56,631 nt of DNA from HGM04593 sp045646845 (GTDB lineage Bacteria; Bacteroidota; Bacteroidia; Bacteroidales; Bacteroidaceae). Location of the stretch: positions 1 to 56,631 of the forward strand of contig JAZRLO010000014.1 of the NCBI GenBank assembly GCA_045646845.1, written 5' to 3'. The position numbers and the translations under genes are program-made. The notes under the pieces are model-generated. The model was not told the origin of the DNA, did not search any database, and worked only from the letters and a program-made list of their open reading frames with translations. Each line of letters starts with the position of its first letter. Position 1 is the first letter of the stretch. Positions 17,909-26,618 of the stretch are shown here, in pieces.

Positions 17909-19039
17909 GTGAAATTCGAACTGCTACACACTGACAGCGGGAGCAAGGCCCGCGCCGGAATACTGACAACAGACCACGGAGAGATAAAGACACCGATATT
18001 CATGCCGGTAGGTACCGTAGGCTCCGTGAAGGGAGTGCAGATTCCGCACCTCAAGGATGACATAAAGGCCCAGATAATCCTGGGCAACACATACCACCTG
18101 TACCTGCGTCCGGGGCTCGACATTCTGCAGAAGGCCGGCGGACTGCACAAGTTCAACGCATGGGACCGCCCTATCCTGACGGACAGCGGCGGCTTCCAGG
18201 TATTTTCCCTTAAGGACATACGCAAGATGAGCGAGGAGGGAGTTGAGTTCCGTTCTCACATTGACGGTTCGAAGCACTTCTTCTCGCCCGAGAGCGTTAT
18301 GGACATTGAGCGTACTATCGGTGCAGACATCATAATGGCATTCGACGAATGTACGCCCGGTACAGCAGATTATGACTACGCCAAGAAGTCAATGGAAAGA
18401 ACACACCGCTGGCTCGACCGCTGCATCAACCGCCTTGCCGAGACGGAGCCGATGTACGGATACGAGCAGCAGCTCTTCCCCATTGTGCAGGGATGCGTGT
18501 ATCCCGACCTTCGCCGCCGTTCGGCCGAGTACATAGCATCGAAAGGCGCGGCCGGAAACGCCATCGGAGGACTCGCCGTGGGAGAGCCGGCCGAAAAGAT
18601 GTACGAGATGATTGAGGTGGTGAACGAGATTCTGCCGACAGACAGGCCACGTTACCTGATGGGAGTGGGTACACCGGCAAACATACTCGAGGCCATTGAA
18701 CGCGGAGTCGATATGTTCGACTGCGTAATGCCTACACGCAACGGACGCAACGCCATGCTCTTCACCAAGCACGGCATAATGAACATGCGCAACGAGAAGT
18801 GGAAGTATGACTTCTCCCCTATCGAAGAGGACGGCGCATCGTTTGTCGATACACTCTACAGCAAGGCTTATCTGCGTCACCTCTTCGCGGCACAGGAGCT
18901 GCTCGCGCTGGAGATTGCATCAATACACAACCTCGCCTTCTATGTATGGCTCACCCAGGAAGCACGCAAACACATACTTGCCGACGACTATGCAAGCTGG
19001 AAAAGGAGCATGCTCGAAGAGGTGACCCGCAGGCTTTAA
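17909..19039 (+). CDS. tgt: Queuine tRNA-ribosyltransferase (bacterial TGT)
   Basis: The 376-residue TIM-barrel enzyme exchanges guanine-34 for preQ1 in tRNAs with GUN anticodons. Recognisable motifs are the substrate-pocket DSGGFQVFSL, the region MAFDECTP, GGLAVGE and RYLMGVGTP. The usual C-terminal zinc site CxCxxC...H is not seen. Where it should be (after DFSPIEED), the sequence reads GASFVDTLYSKAYLRHL, with no cysteines, although the later IHNLAF histidine is kept. The start is GTG, 2 bp after lon, which indicates translational coupling. My recollection is that other Bacteroidetes TGTs are similar, so this may be a lineage trait and not a defect. Confidence 0.93.
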   Translation: MKFELLHTDSGSKARAGILTTDHGEIKTPIFMPVGTVGSVKGVQIPHLKDDIKAQIILGNTYHLYLRPGLDILQKAGGLHKFNAWDRPILTDSGGFQVFSLKDIRKMSEEGVEFRSHIDGSKHFFSPESVMDIERTIGADIIMAFDECTPGTADYDYAKKSMERTHRWLDRCINRLAETEPMYGYEQQLFPIVQGCVYPDLRRRSAEYIASKGAAGNAIGGLAVGEPAEKMYEMIEVVNEILPTDRPRYLMGVGTPANILEAIERGVDMFDCVMPTRNGRNAMLFTKHGIMNMRNEKWKYDFSPIEEDGASFVDTLYSKAYLRHLFAAQELLALEIASIHNLAFYVWLTQEARKHILADDYASWKRSMLEEVTRRL

Positions 19040-19084
19040 TCTCAGAAACGGATAATTCACGTCATAACAGAAACAGCATTTGTA

Positions 19085-20188
19085 ATGAAACTGCTAAACT
19101 TCTTCAAGCTGCAGAAACTCGACAGGTACATAATAAAGAAGTTCCTGGGAACCTATTTCTTCTCCCTGGCACTCATCATCGTGGTGATTGTCGTGTTCGA
19201 CTACAATGAGAAGATTGACAAGTTCGTCACGTCGAACGCAACAATGAGCGAAATCATATTCGACTATTACCTGAACCTCGCGCCCTACTACGCCAACACG
19301 TTCAGTGCGCTGTTCGTATTCATTGCAGTAATATATTTCACCTCGAAACTGGCCGACAACTCGGAAATCATAGCTATGTTCGCATCGGGCGTAAGTTTCA
19401 GGCGACTGATGAAGCCGTACATGATTTCGGCAGGCATAATCGCAATCATGACCTATGCACTAAGCGCGCATATAATACCGGCCGGCAACGAAACAAGGCT
19501 CGCTTTCGAACAGCAGCACAACAAGAAGAACAAAGTGGAATCGGCCAGCGACGTGCAGATAAAGGTCGATGACAACACTATAATGTACATTGAACGCTAC
19601 GAGAGCCGGAACAATCTGGGATGGCGTTTCTCGCTCGACAAGTTCGAGGAGAAGAAACTGGTTTCGCACATGACGGCCGCAACCATTTCGTACAACCCCG
19701 ACAAACCCTACACATGGACAGCAAGACGCTGGGTGATAAGAAAAATGGAAAACGACGTCGAAGAGATAATATCGAGCAACAATGAACCGCTCGACACCAT
19801 CCTGCCGATTGAACCGGCGGACTTCCTCATATCAGACGGCGTGCAGGAGACGATGACAAGCCCCGAACTGAGCCGCTACATCGAAAAACAGCAGAAAAGA
19901 GGTATAGGCAACATAAAGACATTCGAGGTGGAATACCACAAGCGCATAGCCATGTCTTTCGCGGCATTCATCCTCACCATTATAGGAGCCTCGCTCTCCT
20001 CGCGCAAAAGAAAGGGAGGCATGGGACTCTCGCTCGGTATCGGACTCGCGCTCAGTTTCTCGTACATAATGTTCCAGACCATATCATCGGCCTTCGCGGA
20101 ACAGATGCCCGTATGGCTGGCCGTGTGGATACCGAATATCATGTACACGTTTATAGCGATATATCTCTATAAAAAAGCACCAAGATAA
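19085..20188 (+). CDS. LptF/LptG-family permease (YjgP/YjgQ)
   Basis: The 367-residue protein has an N-terminal membrane helix beginning IIKKFLGTYFFSLALIIVVIVV, two further helices near residues 60-80 and 110-130, a periplasmic beta-rich domain (about 140-290), and three C-terminal helices. This is the standard layout of LptF/LptG, inner-membrane subunits of the LptB2FG transporter that moves lipopolysaccharide toward the outer membrane. It is impossible to say from sequence reading whether it is F or G. It lies 45 bp after tgt on the same strand, a plausible operon continuation, and 16 bp before the helicase gene. Confidence 0.88.
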   Translation: MKLLNFFKLQKLDRYIIKKFLGTYFFSLALIIVVIVVFDYNEKIDKFVTSNATMSEIIFDYYLNLAPYYANTFSALFVFIAVIYFTSKLADNSEIIAMFASGVSFRRLMKPYMISAGIIAIMTYALSAHIIPAGNETRLAFEQQHNKKNKVESASDVQIKVDDNTIMYIERYESRNNLGWRFSLDKFEEKKLVSHMTAATISYNPDKPYTWTARRWVIRKMENDVEEIISSNNEPLDTILPIEPADFLISDGVQETMTSPELSRYIEKQQKRGIGNIKTFEVEYHKRIAMSFAAFILTIIGASLSSRKRKGGMGLSLGIGLALSFSYIMFQTISSAFAEQMPVWLAVWIPNIMYTFIAIYLYKKAPR

Positions 20189-20204
20189 AACCCGAAAGAG
20201 ACAT

Positions 20205-21635
20205 ATGTATTTTGACGAATTTGACTTTGAAGACGAGGTACTGGATGCATTGGATGCGATGCGCTTCGAGAAGTGTACCCCGATACAGGAGCAGACACTG
20301 CAGCCGCTGATGGAAGGACGTGACCTGATTGGCGTAGCACAGACCGGCACAGGAAAAACTGCGGCATATCTTCTGCCTGTACTCAACAGGCTCTGCCGCG
20401 GAGAATACCCCGAGGATGCCATAAACTGCATAATAATGGCACCGACACGCGAACTGGCGCAGCAGATTGACCGACAGCTCGAGGGATTCACATACTTCAT
20501 GAACGTGTCGAGCGTAGCGGTATATGGCGGCAATGACGGACAGCGTTACGAACAGGAATTGCGCGGAATGGCAAAGGGTGCAGACATAATAGTGGCTACA
20601 CCAGGACGTCTAATCAGCCACATCACACTCGGGAACATAGACCTTTCAAGAGTCTCGTTCTTCATACTCGACGAAGCGGACCGCATGCTCGACATGGGAT
20701 TCTACAATGACATCATGACCATTGCCAAGCAACTGCCCAAGGAGAGACAGACCATGCTCTTCTCGGCCACCATGCCTGCCGAGATACGCAAACTTGCGAG
20801 CGACCTGCTCACAGACCCTCTGCAGGTGACTCTGGCTCTTGCCAAACCTGCCGACGGCATAACACAGCAGGCATACATATGCCACGAGGGACAGAAACTG
20901 GGCATAATAAACAGCATCTTCGACAAGGAGAGCAGCGAAAGAGTAATCCTGTTCGCATCGCGCAAAACAAAGGTGAAAGAGATTGCCCGCACAATAAGAA
21001 AACACGGCTTCAATGTGGGCGAGATGCACAGCGACCTGACACAAGCCGAGCGCGACGAGATAATGTTCCAGTACAAGAGCCGCAAGATAGACATGATTGT
21101 GGCAACAGATATTCTGGCACGAGGTATAGACATCGACGACATACGCATTGTGATAAACTACGATGTCCCACGAGACTGCGACGACTACATACACCGCATT
21201 GGACGTACTGCACGTGCAGGAACCAAGGGACGCGCAATAACCTTCGTGTCACAGGAGGACCAGGAGTTCTTCAAGCGCATCGAAGACTTCATCGAACAGG
21301 ATGTCCCCAAGATGGAGGTTCCTGCAGAGCTCGGTGAAGCCCCGGCATATGAACCCAAGAAAAAAGAGAAGAAGGGCGGTTCTAAAGGCAGAGGCGGAAA
21401 GGGCAGAAACGGAAAAGGCGCGAAGAAACAGACCGGAAACGATGCCCAAAATGGTGGCAGGAACAGACGCGGAAACGGCGGCAAGAACAACAAGACCGAA
21501 AAAACTCAGGCTGTTACCCCACAGCAGCCACAGGCGGAGAACAGCGGCAACGGTGAAGCTAAAAAGAAGAACAACCGCCGCCGTCACTACCGCCGTCCTA
21601 AGAAGAACAATGAAGGAGGGGCAAACAAAGAGTAA
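20205..21635 (+). CDS. DEAD-box RNA helicase (RhlE/DeaD type)
   Basis: The 476-residue protein has a Q-motif region (KCTPIQEQTLQPL), motif I AQTGTGKT, Ia PTRELA, motif II DEAD in FILDEADRMLD, motif III SAT, and motif VI HRIGRTARAG, all in order over the first 370 residues. The remaining 100 residues are a low-complexity tail rich in Lys, Arg, Gly, Asn and Gln (GRGGKGRNGKG and following), typical of RNA-annealing extensions. It unwinds RNA in ribosome assembly or RNA decay, especially in the cold, according to family knowledge. It follows the permease gene by 16 bp and precedes the carbonic anhydrase gene by 6 bp. Confidence 0.95.
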   Translation: MYFDEFDFEDEVLDALDAMRFEKCTPIQEQTLQPLMEGRDLIGVAQTGTGKTAAYLLPVLNRLCRGEYPEDAINCIIMAPTRELAQQIDRQLEGFTYFMNVSSVAVYGGNDGQRYEQELRGMAKGADIIVATPGRLISHITLGNIDLSRVSFFILDEADRMLDMGFYNDIMTIAKQLPKERQTMLFSATMPAEIRKLASDLLTDPLQVTLALAKPADGITQQAYICHEGQKLGIINSIFDKESSERVILFASRKTKVKEIARTIRKHGFNVGEMHSDLTQAERDEIMFQYKSRKIDMIVATDILARGIDIDDIRIVINYDVPRDCDDYIHRIGRTARAGTKGRAITFVSQEDQEFFKRIEDFIEQDVPKMEVPAELGEAPAYEPKKKEKKGGSKGRGGKGRNGKGAKKQTGNDAQNGGRNRRGNGGKNNKTEKTQAVTPQQPQAENSGNGEAKKKNNRRRHYRRPKKNNEGGANKE

Positions 21636-21641
21636 CACGCT

Positions 21642-22193
21642 ATGGCAATAATAAAGGAATTGAGAGGCTTCGTGCCAAAGATGGGAAAAAACTGCTTTCT
21701 GGCCGAAACTGCTGCCGTGATAGGAGATGTGACCATGGGCGACAACTGTTCGGTATGGTACGGTACTGTGCTACGCGGCGACGTGAACACCATCACCATA
21801 GGCAACAACGTCAATATACAGGACGGTGCTGTGGTGCACACACTCTTTCAGCGCTCAAAGACCGTCATTGGCGACAACGTATCCATTGGGCACAACGCAA
21901 CCATACACGGTGCCACCATCGAGAGCAACAGCCTCATTGGCATGGGCGCAACAGTGCTTGACAATGCAGTCGTTGAAAGCGGTGCCATTGTTGCCGCAAA
22001 TGCTCTGGTAACATCGGGAATGCGCGTGGAAAGCGGCTGGATATATGCCGGCGTGCCTGCCAAGAAAATAAAGGAAGTAAGCCCCGAGCAACAAAAGGAT
22101 ATTGTCGAGCGCATAGCCAACGATTATATAATGTATGCGTCGTGGTACAAGGAAGATGAAAGAGCAAAGATGAAAGAGCAAAGTTGCGAGTGA
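21642..22193 (+). CDS. Gamma-class carbonic anhydrase family protein
   Basis: The 183-residue protein is built of left-handed beta-helix hexapeptide repeats (VIGDVTMGDNCSVW, ITIGNNVNIQDGAVV and so on). The three zinc-binding histidines of the gamma class are in place: one in VVHTLF and two in GHNATIHG. It is the YrdA/CaiE-like type without the acidic loop of the archaeal Cam, so activity is plausible but not certain. It starts 6 bp after the helicase gene. The DNA at its 3' end contains a short tandem repeat (GATGAAAGAGCAAA twice), so the last residues may be a recent extension. Confidence 0.9.
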   Translation: MAIIKELRGFVPKMGKNCFLAETAAVIGDVTMGDNCSVWYGTVLRGDVNTITIGNNVNIQDGAVVHTLFQRSKTVIGDNVSIGHNATIHGATIESNSLIGMGATVLDNAVVESGAIVAANALVTSGMRVESGWIYAGVPAKKIKEVSPEQQKDIVERIANDYIMYASWYKEDERAKMKEQSCE

Positions 22194-22246
22194 GCGAGTG
22201 GGCGAAGCCAAAGATGAAAGATAAAAACTAAACAAAATAAACCATT

Positions 22247-24448
22247 ATGAAACATCTATTTTCATTATTTACATTCATGGCAATGGCATTATCGGCCATT
22301 GCGGGCGACAAGGTGACTCTCAATGACGTAATGTATGGCGGCTACTGGCCACAGACCTACGCGGCCATCAAGCCTATGGCCGACGGTGTGCATTTCGCAC
22401 GCATGAGCGATGACCGCACACTCATTCTAAAAGGTTCGTTCAAAAACGGCGAAATCGTCGATACGCTGTTCAATGCTGCTACGGCACGCAACTTCCCCGA
22501 GAAGAGAATAGACGGCTACCAGTTCTCGCCCGACGAGAAACTGATTCTCGTGCAGACCAAGACACGTGGTATCTACCGTAACTCATTCACTGCCGAGCAC
22601 TACATATTCAACCGCAAGAACAACAAGGTTGAACAGCTCTCCCGTAACGGAGCACAGCAGGTACCTAAGTTCTCGCCCGATGGAACCATGATTGCATTCG
22701 TACGCGAGAACAACATCTTCCTTGTAAAACTCCTGTACGACAATGCCGAGTCACAGGTGACAAAGGACGGTGAATTCCGCAAGATAATCAACGGCATCCC
22801 CGACTGGGTAAACGAGGAGGAGTTCATGAATAACTGTTCATACGACTTCAGCGCAGACAGCAGGATGATTGCATACATAAAGTATGACGAGAGCGATGTG
22901 ATGATGTACGACATGCCGATGTACACTACCGGCAAGCAGAGCGACAAGTTCATGGACTTCTGCGAACCGTACAGTTTCAAATATCCAGTTGCAGGTGCCG
23001 ACAATGCAAAGCTTTCTGTTCACTCATTCGACATCAAGAGCAAGGTTACACGCCAGCTCAATGTAAACATTCCCGAGGAAGGCTACATACCGCGCATCAA
23101 GTTCACAAAGAACCCAGACATGCTTGCAGTGCTTACACTGAACCGTCACCAGAGTATTATGGAGATACAGGCTGTAAACCCGCGTTCGGGCACAAGCAAG
23201 ACCATTTTGCGCGAAGAGAGTGACACATATCTTAACGAGAAGGTGTATGCCGACATTGAGTTCTTCGACAAGAATTTCGTACTGCATAGCGAACGCAACG
23301 GATACAACCACCTATACCTCTACACTCTCAACGGAGAACTGGTCCGCCCCATTACCAAAGGAGACTATGAGGTTATTGATTTTTACGGTTGGGACAGCAA
23401 GAACAATGAGTTCTACTATTCGAGCAACGAAGGCAGCCCACTCCGCAAGTATATATATAAGGTAAACGCCAAAGGCAAAAAGACCAAGCTGAGCAAGAAT
23501 GAGGGCACAAACGATGCAGTCTTCAGCAACGGCATGAAGTACTTCATAAACACATACTCAAGCATCAACACACCGCACGTAGTTACCACGAACGACAATG
23601 GCGGCAAGACGCTGAAGACACTCATAGACAACAAGAACCTGAAAGAGGCATTGAAGAAGTTCGACATGCCGTCTAAGGAATTCTTCACATTCAAGACAAG
23701 CGACGGTGTCGAGCTCAACGGCTGGATGATAAAGCCCGCCGACTTTGATGCAAGCAAGAAGTACCCCGTTGTTATGTTCCAGTACAGTGGCCCCTACTCG
23801 CAGCAGGTACACGACAGCTGGTACATGGGAAACTACGGTAATGCAATGTTCGAGAGCTACATGGCAGGCGAAGGCTTCATCATGGTGTGTGTTGACGGTC
23901 GCGGTACAGGCGGTCGCGGCACAGAGTTCGGCAAATGCACATATCTGAACATTGGCAAATATGAACCTGCAGACCAGGTTGAGGCGGCAAAGTACCTTGG
24001 TACACTGCCCTACGTTGACAAGAACAACATAGGCATCTGGGGCTGGAGCTTCGGCGGTTACAACACCCTCATGTCAATGAGCCAGGACGATGCCGTGTTC
24101 AAGGCAGGCGTTGCCGTTGCGGCACCCACCGACTGGCGTTTCTACGACACCGTATATACCGAACGCTACATGCGCACTCCACAGGAGAACAAGGAGGGAT
24201 ACGACCAAGGCTCTGCAATCGTAAACGCAAGCAAGCTCCACGGCAACCTGTTGCTTGTACACGGTACGGCCGACGACAATGTACACCTGCGTAACATGAT
24301 AAACTACATCCATGCACTTACACAGGCCAACAAAAAGTTCGAAACGGCACTTTATACCGACAGCAACCACAGCATCTACTATGGCCGCAACACACGTTAT
24401 CACCTCTTTGAGAAAATAGCAGAGTTCTTCAAGGCGAACTTGAAGTAA
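22247..24448 (+). CDS. Secreted S9 family dipeptidyl peptidase IV-like serine peptidase
   Basis: The 733-residue protein begins with a signal peptide (MKHLFSLFTFMAMALSAIAG), continues with a beta-propeller N-domain of about 470 residues, and ends in an alpha/beta-hydrolase domain. The nucleophile is S601 in GWSFGGYN, with the acidic residue in HGTADDNVH (D676 or D677) and H708 in SNHSIYYG. DPP-IV removes Xaa-Pro dipeptides in the periplasm. Residues DWVNEEEF near 190 correspond to the Glu-Glu motif that binds the substrate amino terminus. It starts 53 bp after the carbonic anhydrase gene and is closed by a strong terminator, so it ends this rightward gene series. Confidence 0.95.
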   Translation: MKHLFSLFTFMAMALSAIAGDKVTLNDVMYGGYWPQTYAAIKPMADGVHFARMSDDRTLILKGSFKNGEIVDTLFNAATARNFPEKRIDGYQFSPDEKLILVQTKTRGIYRNSFTAEHYIFNRKNNKVEQLSRNGAQQVPKFSPDGTMIAFVRENNIFLVKLLYDNAESQVTKDGEFRKIINGIPDWVNEEEFMNNCSYDFSADSRMIAYIKYDESDVMMYDMPMYTTGKQSDKFMDFCEPYSFKYPVAGADNAKLSVHSFDIKSKVTRQLNVNIPEEGYIPRIKFTKNPDMLAVLTLNRHQSIMEIQAVNPRSGTSKTILREESDTYLNEKVYADIEFFDKNFVLHSERNGYNHLYLYTLNGELVRPITKGDYEVIDFYGWDSKNNEFYYSSNEGSPLRKYIYKVNAKGKKTKLSKNEGTNDAVFSNGMKYFINTYSSINTPHVVTTNDNGGKTLKTLIDNKNLKEALKKFDMPSKEFFTFKTSDGVELNGWMIKPADFDASKKYPVVMFQYSGPYSQQVHDSWYMGNYGNAMFESYMAGEGFIMVCVDGRGTGGRGTEFGKCTYLNIGKYEPADQVEAAKYLGTLPYVDKNNIGIWGWSFGGYNTLMSMSQDDAVFKAGVAVAAPTDWRFYDTVYTERYMRTPQENKEGYDQGSAIVNASKLHGNLLLVHGTADDNVHLRNMINYIHALTQANKKFETALYTDSNHSIYYGRNTRYHLFEKIAEFFKANLK

Positions 24449-24470
24449 TTGCAAGCAATACATTATAACA

Positions 24471-24509
24471 ATTCCCATCCATCACCATAGGCGATGGATG
24501 GGAATTTTA
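24471..24509 (+). terminator. Terminator after the S9 peptidase gene
   Basis: ATTCCCATCCATC (24471-24483) pairs fully with GATGGATGGGAAT (24493-24505), followed by TTTATTTT, 23 bp after the stop codon. Confidence 0.92.
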
Positions 24510-24519
24510 TTTTGGTGTT

Positions 24520-24690
24520 GATAAAAATAACGAAAGCCTTGCCAAAAGCAAGACTTCCGAGCCTGGTCAGCCCATTTCCACCCACAAGGGAATGGCAAAT
24601 GCGTCCTTGGCCAATGTCACTGCAAAGGTAAGTAAAAATACTGAACGTGTAAAAAGATTAAATGAAATAAGAGCGCTTCAAATGAAGTGA
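24520..24690 (+). pseudogene. Possible gene remnant ending in an IS-derived palindrome
   Basis: One frame stays open from the terminator to a TGA at 24688-24690 and reads like protein (segments SLAKSKTSEPGQPI, GMANASLANVTAKV and NTERVKRLNEIRALQ). The only ATG is at 24592, giving 32 residues. The stop codon lies inside the IS-end-like palindrome that begins at 24683. The simplest reading is the tail of a gene cut by an insertion that has since been lost, but chance openness cannot be excluded over such a short length. Confidence 0.25.
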
Positions 24691-24729
24691 ACCCCAAAGT
24701 TTGGACAAAAAACCTTGGGGTTTACTTCA
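24683..24729. mobile_element. 47-bp relic of an IS3-family element end
   Basis: Its first 30 bases (TGAAGTGAACCCCAAAGTTT, then GGACAAAAAA) are identical to the right terminus of the intact IS at 34509-35936. The following bases (CCTTGGGGTTTACTTCA) differ slightly and turn the unit into an inverted repeat with TGAAGT at both outer ends. It may be an excision scar or a minimal non-autonomous derivative. As a hairpin it could also serve as terminator for aspS, whose 3' end is 17 bp away. Confidence 0.7.
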
Positions 24730-24745
24730 TAGTTTAGCTTTTTAA

Positions 24746-26506
24746 TCACTTATCCTTGATGTCAACAACAATATTAAGCTCCGTCAACTGCTCGGGTTCA
24801 AGAACCGAAGGTGCGTCAATCATTGTGTCGCGGCCTGAGTTGTTCTTGGGGAAGGCGATGCAGTCGCGGATTGAGTCGTGGCCTGCGAAGAGGCTCACCC
24901 AGCGGTCGAGACCGTAAGCCAAACCACCGTGAGGGGGCGCGCCGTACTTGAAGGCATCGAGCAACCAGCCGAACTGCTGCTGTGCGCGCTCGGGTGTGAA
25001 GCCCAAGAGTGTGAACATCTTGTTCTGCAGCTCGCTGTCGTAGATACGGATTGAACCGCCACCAACCTCAACACCGTTGATAATCATATCGTAGGCGTTT
25101 GCGCGAACGGCACCCATGTCGGTATCCAAGAGAGGAATATCCTCGGGCTTGGGCGATGTGAAGGGATGGTGCATTGCCATGTAACGTCCCTCCTCCTCGC
25201 TGTACTCGAAGAGCGGGAAGTCAACCACCCACAGGCAAGAGAACTTGTTCTTGTCGCGCAGGCCGAGCTGGTTACCGACCTCAAGGCGGAGCTCGCAAAG
25301 TTGCTTGCGTGTCTTCATTGTGTCGTCACCGCTGAGGATGAGGATAAGGTCGCCCGGCTCAGCATTGAAAGCAGCCTTCATTGCCTGGAGAACCTCCTGT
25401 GTATAGAATTTGTCAACGCTTGACTTAACTGTACCGTCAGCCTCCACTCGTGCATAAACCATACCCTTTGCGCCAATCTGTGGGCGGCGAACAAAGTCGG
25501 TCAAGGCATCGAGTTGCTTGCGGGTGTATGTTGCAGCACCCTTGGCGCAGATACCGCCGATGTACTCGGCGCTGTCGAACACGGGGAAGCCATGGCCTTT
25601 CATGATGTCCATGAGCTCGACAAACTTCATTTCGAAGCGTGTATCGGGCTTGTCGCATCCGTAGTACTTCATTGCATCGTGCCATGTCATGCGTGGGAAA
25701 GCCTCGGTGAGTTCAACGCCACGGATTGTCTTGAACAGGTGCTTTGCCATACCCTCGAAGAGTGAGATTACATCCTCCTGCTCAACAAAGCTCATCTCGC
25801 AATCAATCTGTGTAAACTCGGGCTGACGGTCGGCACGCAGGTCCTCGTCGCGGAAACACTTCACAATCTGGAAGTAACGGTCGAAGCCCGATACCATGAG
25901 CAACTGCTTGAAAAGCTGCGGGCTCTGCGGCAGTGCATAGAACTGGCCTGGATTCATGCGCGAGGGAACTACGAAGTCACGCGCACCCTCGGGTGTTGAA
26001 GCAATGAGCATCGGTGTCTCTACCTCGATGAAGTTCATTGAGTCGAGGTAACGGCGAACCTCCATTGTCATCTGGTGACGCAACTCGAGGTTACGGCGCA
26101 CAGCCTCGCGACGAAGGTCGAGATAACGGTATTTCATGCGGATGTCATCACCGCCGTCCGTGTTGTTCTCTATAGTAAAAGGAGGAGTCGCAGCCTCGTT
26201 GAGGATATTGAGCTCACTCACGATAATTTCAATGTCACCTGTAGGAATATTTGCATTCTTGCTCTGGCGTTCGCTGACAACACCTGTTGCCTGGATTACA
26301 TATTCACGGCCAAGGTGCGATGCCTTCTCGCAAAGTTCCGCATTCGCATCCTCGCTGAAGACAAGCTGCGTAATGCCATAACGGTCACGTAGATCGACGA
26401 ATGTCATACCGCCCATCTTACGTGCACGCTGTACCCAACCACTTAAAGTCACTTTACTGTTTACATCGGCCAACCTCAGTTCGCCGCAAGTTTTAGTTCT
26501 GAACAT
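24746..26506 (-). CDS. aspS: Aspartyl-tRNA synthetase
   Basis: The 586-residue class IIb synthetase has an N-terminal OB-fold anticodon domain (about 1-105). The catalytic core follows with motif 2 (FRDEDLRADRQPEFTQIDCE near 220) and motif 3 (GLAYGLDRW near 540), and the bacterial GAD insertion domain lies at about 290-420. It charges tRNA-Asp in the cytoplasm. The start at 26506 fits the family N-terminus MFRTKTCGELR. Upstream on the minus strand is a -7-like TATTTTTG (complement of 26571-26578) and a hairpin TACCGC...GCGGTA (26538-26556) in the leader. I have no evidence that this hairpin is a regulator. Confidence 0.97.
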   Translation of the reverse strand: MFRTKTCGELRLADVNSKVTLSGWVQRARKMGGMTFVDLRDRYGITQLVFSEDANAELCEKASHLGREYVIQATGVVSERQSKNANIPTGDIEIIVSELNILNEAATPPFTIENNTDGGDDIRMKYRYLDLRREAVRRNLELRHQMTMEVRRYLDSMNFIEVETPMLIASTPEGARDFVVPSRMNPGQFYALPQSPQLFKQLLMVSGFDRYFQIVKCFRDEDLRADRQPEFTQIDCEMSFVEQEDVISLFEGMAKHLFKTIRGVELTEAFPRMTWHDAMKYYGCDKPDTRFEMKFVELMDIMKGHGFPVFDSAEYIGGICAKGAATYTRKQLDALTDFVRRPQIGAKGMVYARVEADGTVKSSVDKFYTQEVLQAMKAAFNAEPGDLILILSGDDTMKTRKQLCELRLEVGNQLGLRDKNKFSCLWVVDFPLFEYSEEEGRYMAMHHPFTSPKPEDIPLLDTDMGAVRANAYDMIINGVEVGGGSIRIYDSELQNKMFTLLGFTPERAQQQFGWLLDAFKYGAPPHGGLAYGLDRWVSLFAGHDSIRDCIAFPKNNSGRDTMIDAPSVLEPEQLTELNIVVDIKDK

Positions 26507-26618
26507 TATTTTATAACTTTTTTAGCTTATTCTCCTGTACCGCAAAGAATGCGGTATCTCTTACGGTTTGCAAAAATATAAAAAAAGAAGGATTCTATTC
26601 TCTTTTTATAGACAAAAT

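Noticed and set aside
26538..26556. Hairpin TACCGC/GCGGTA as terminator of the TIR operon or T-box-like element of aspS
   Set aside because: It lies downstream of a likely aspS -7 element, has no T-run, and lacks any T-box or specifier features, so neither role is supported.
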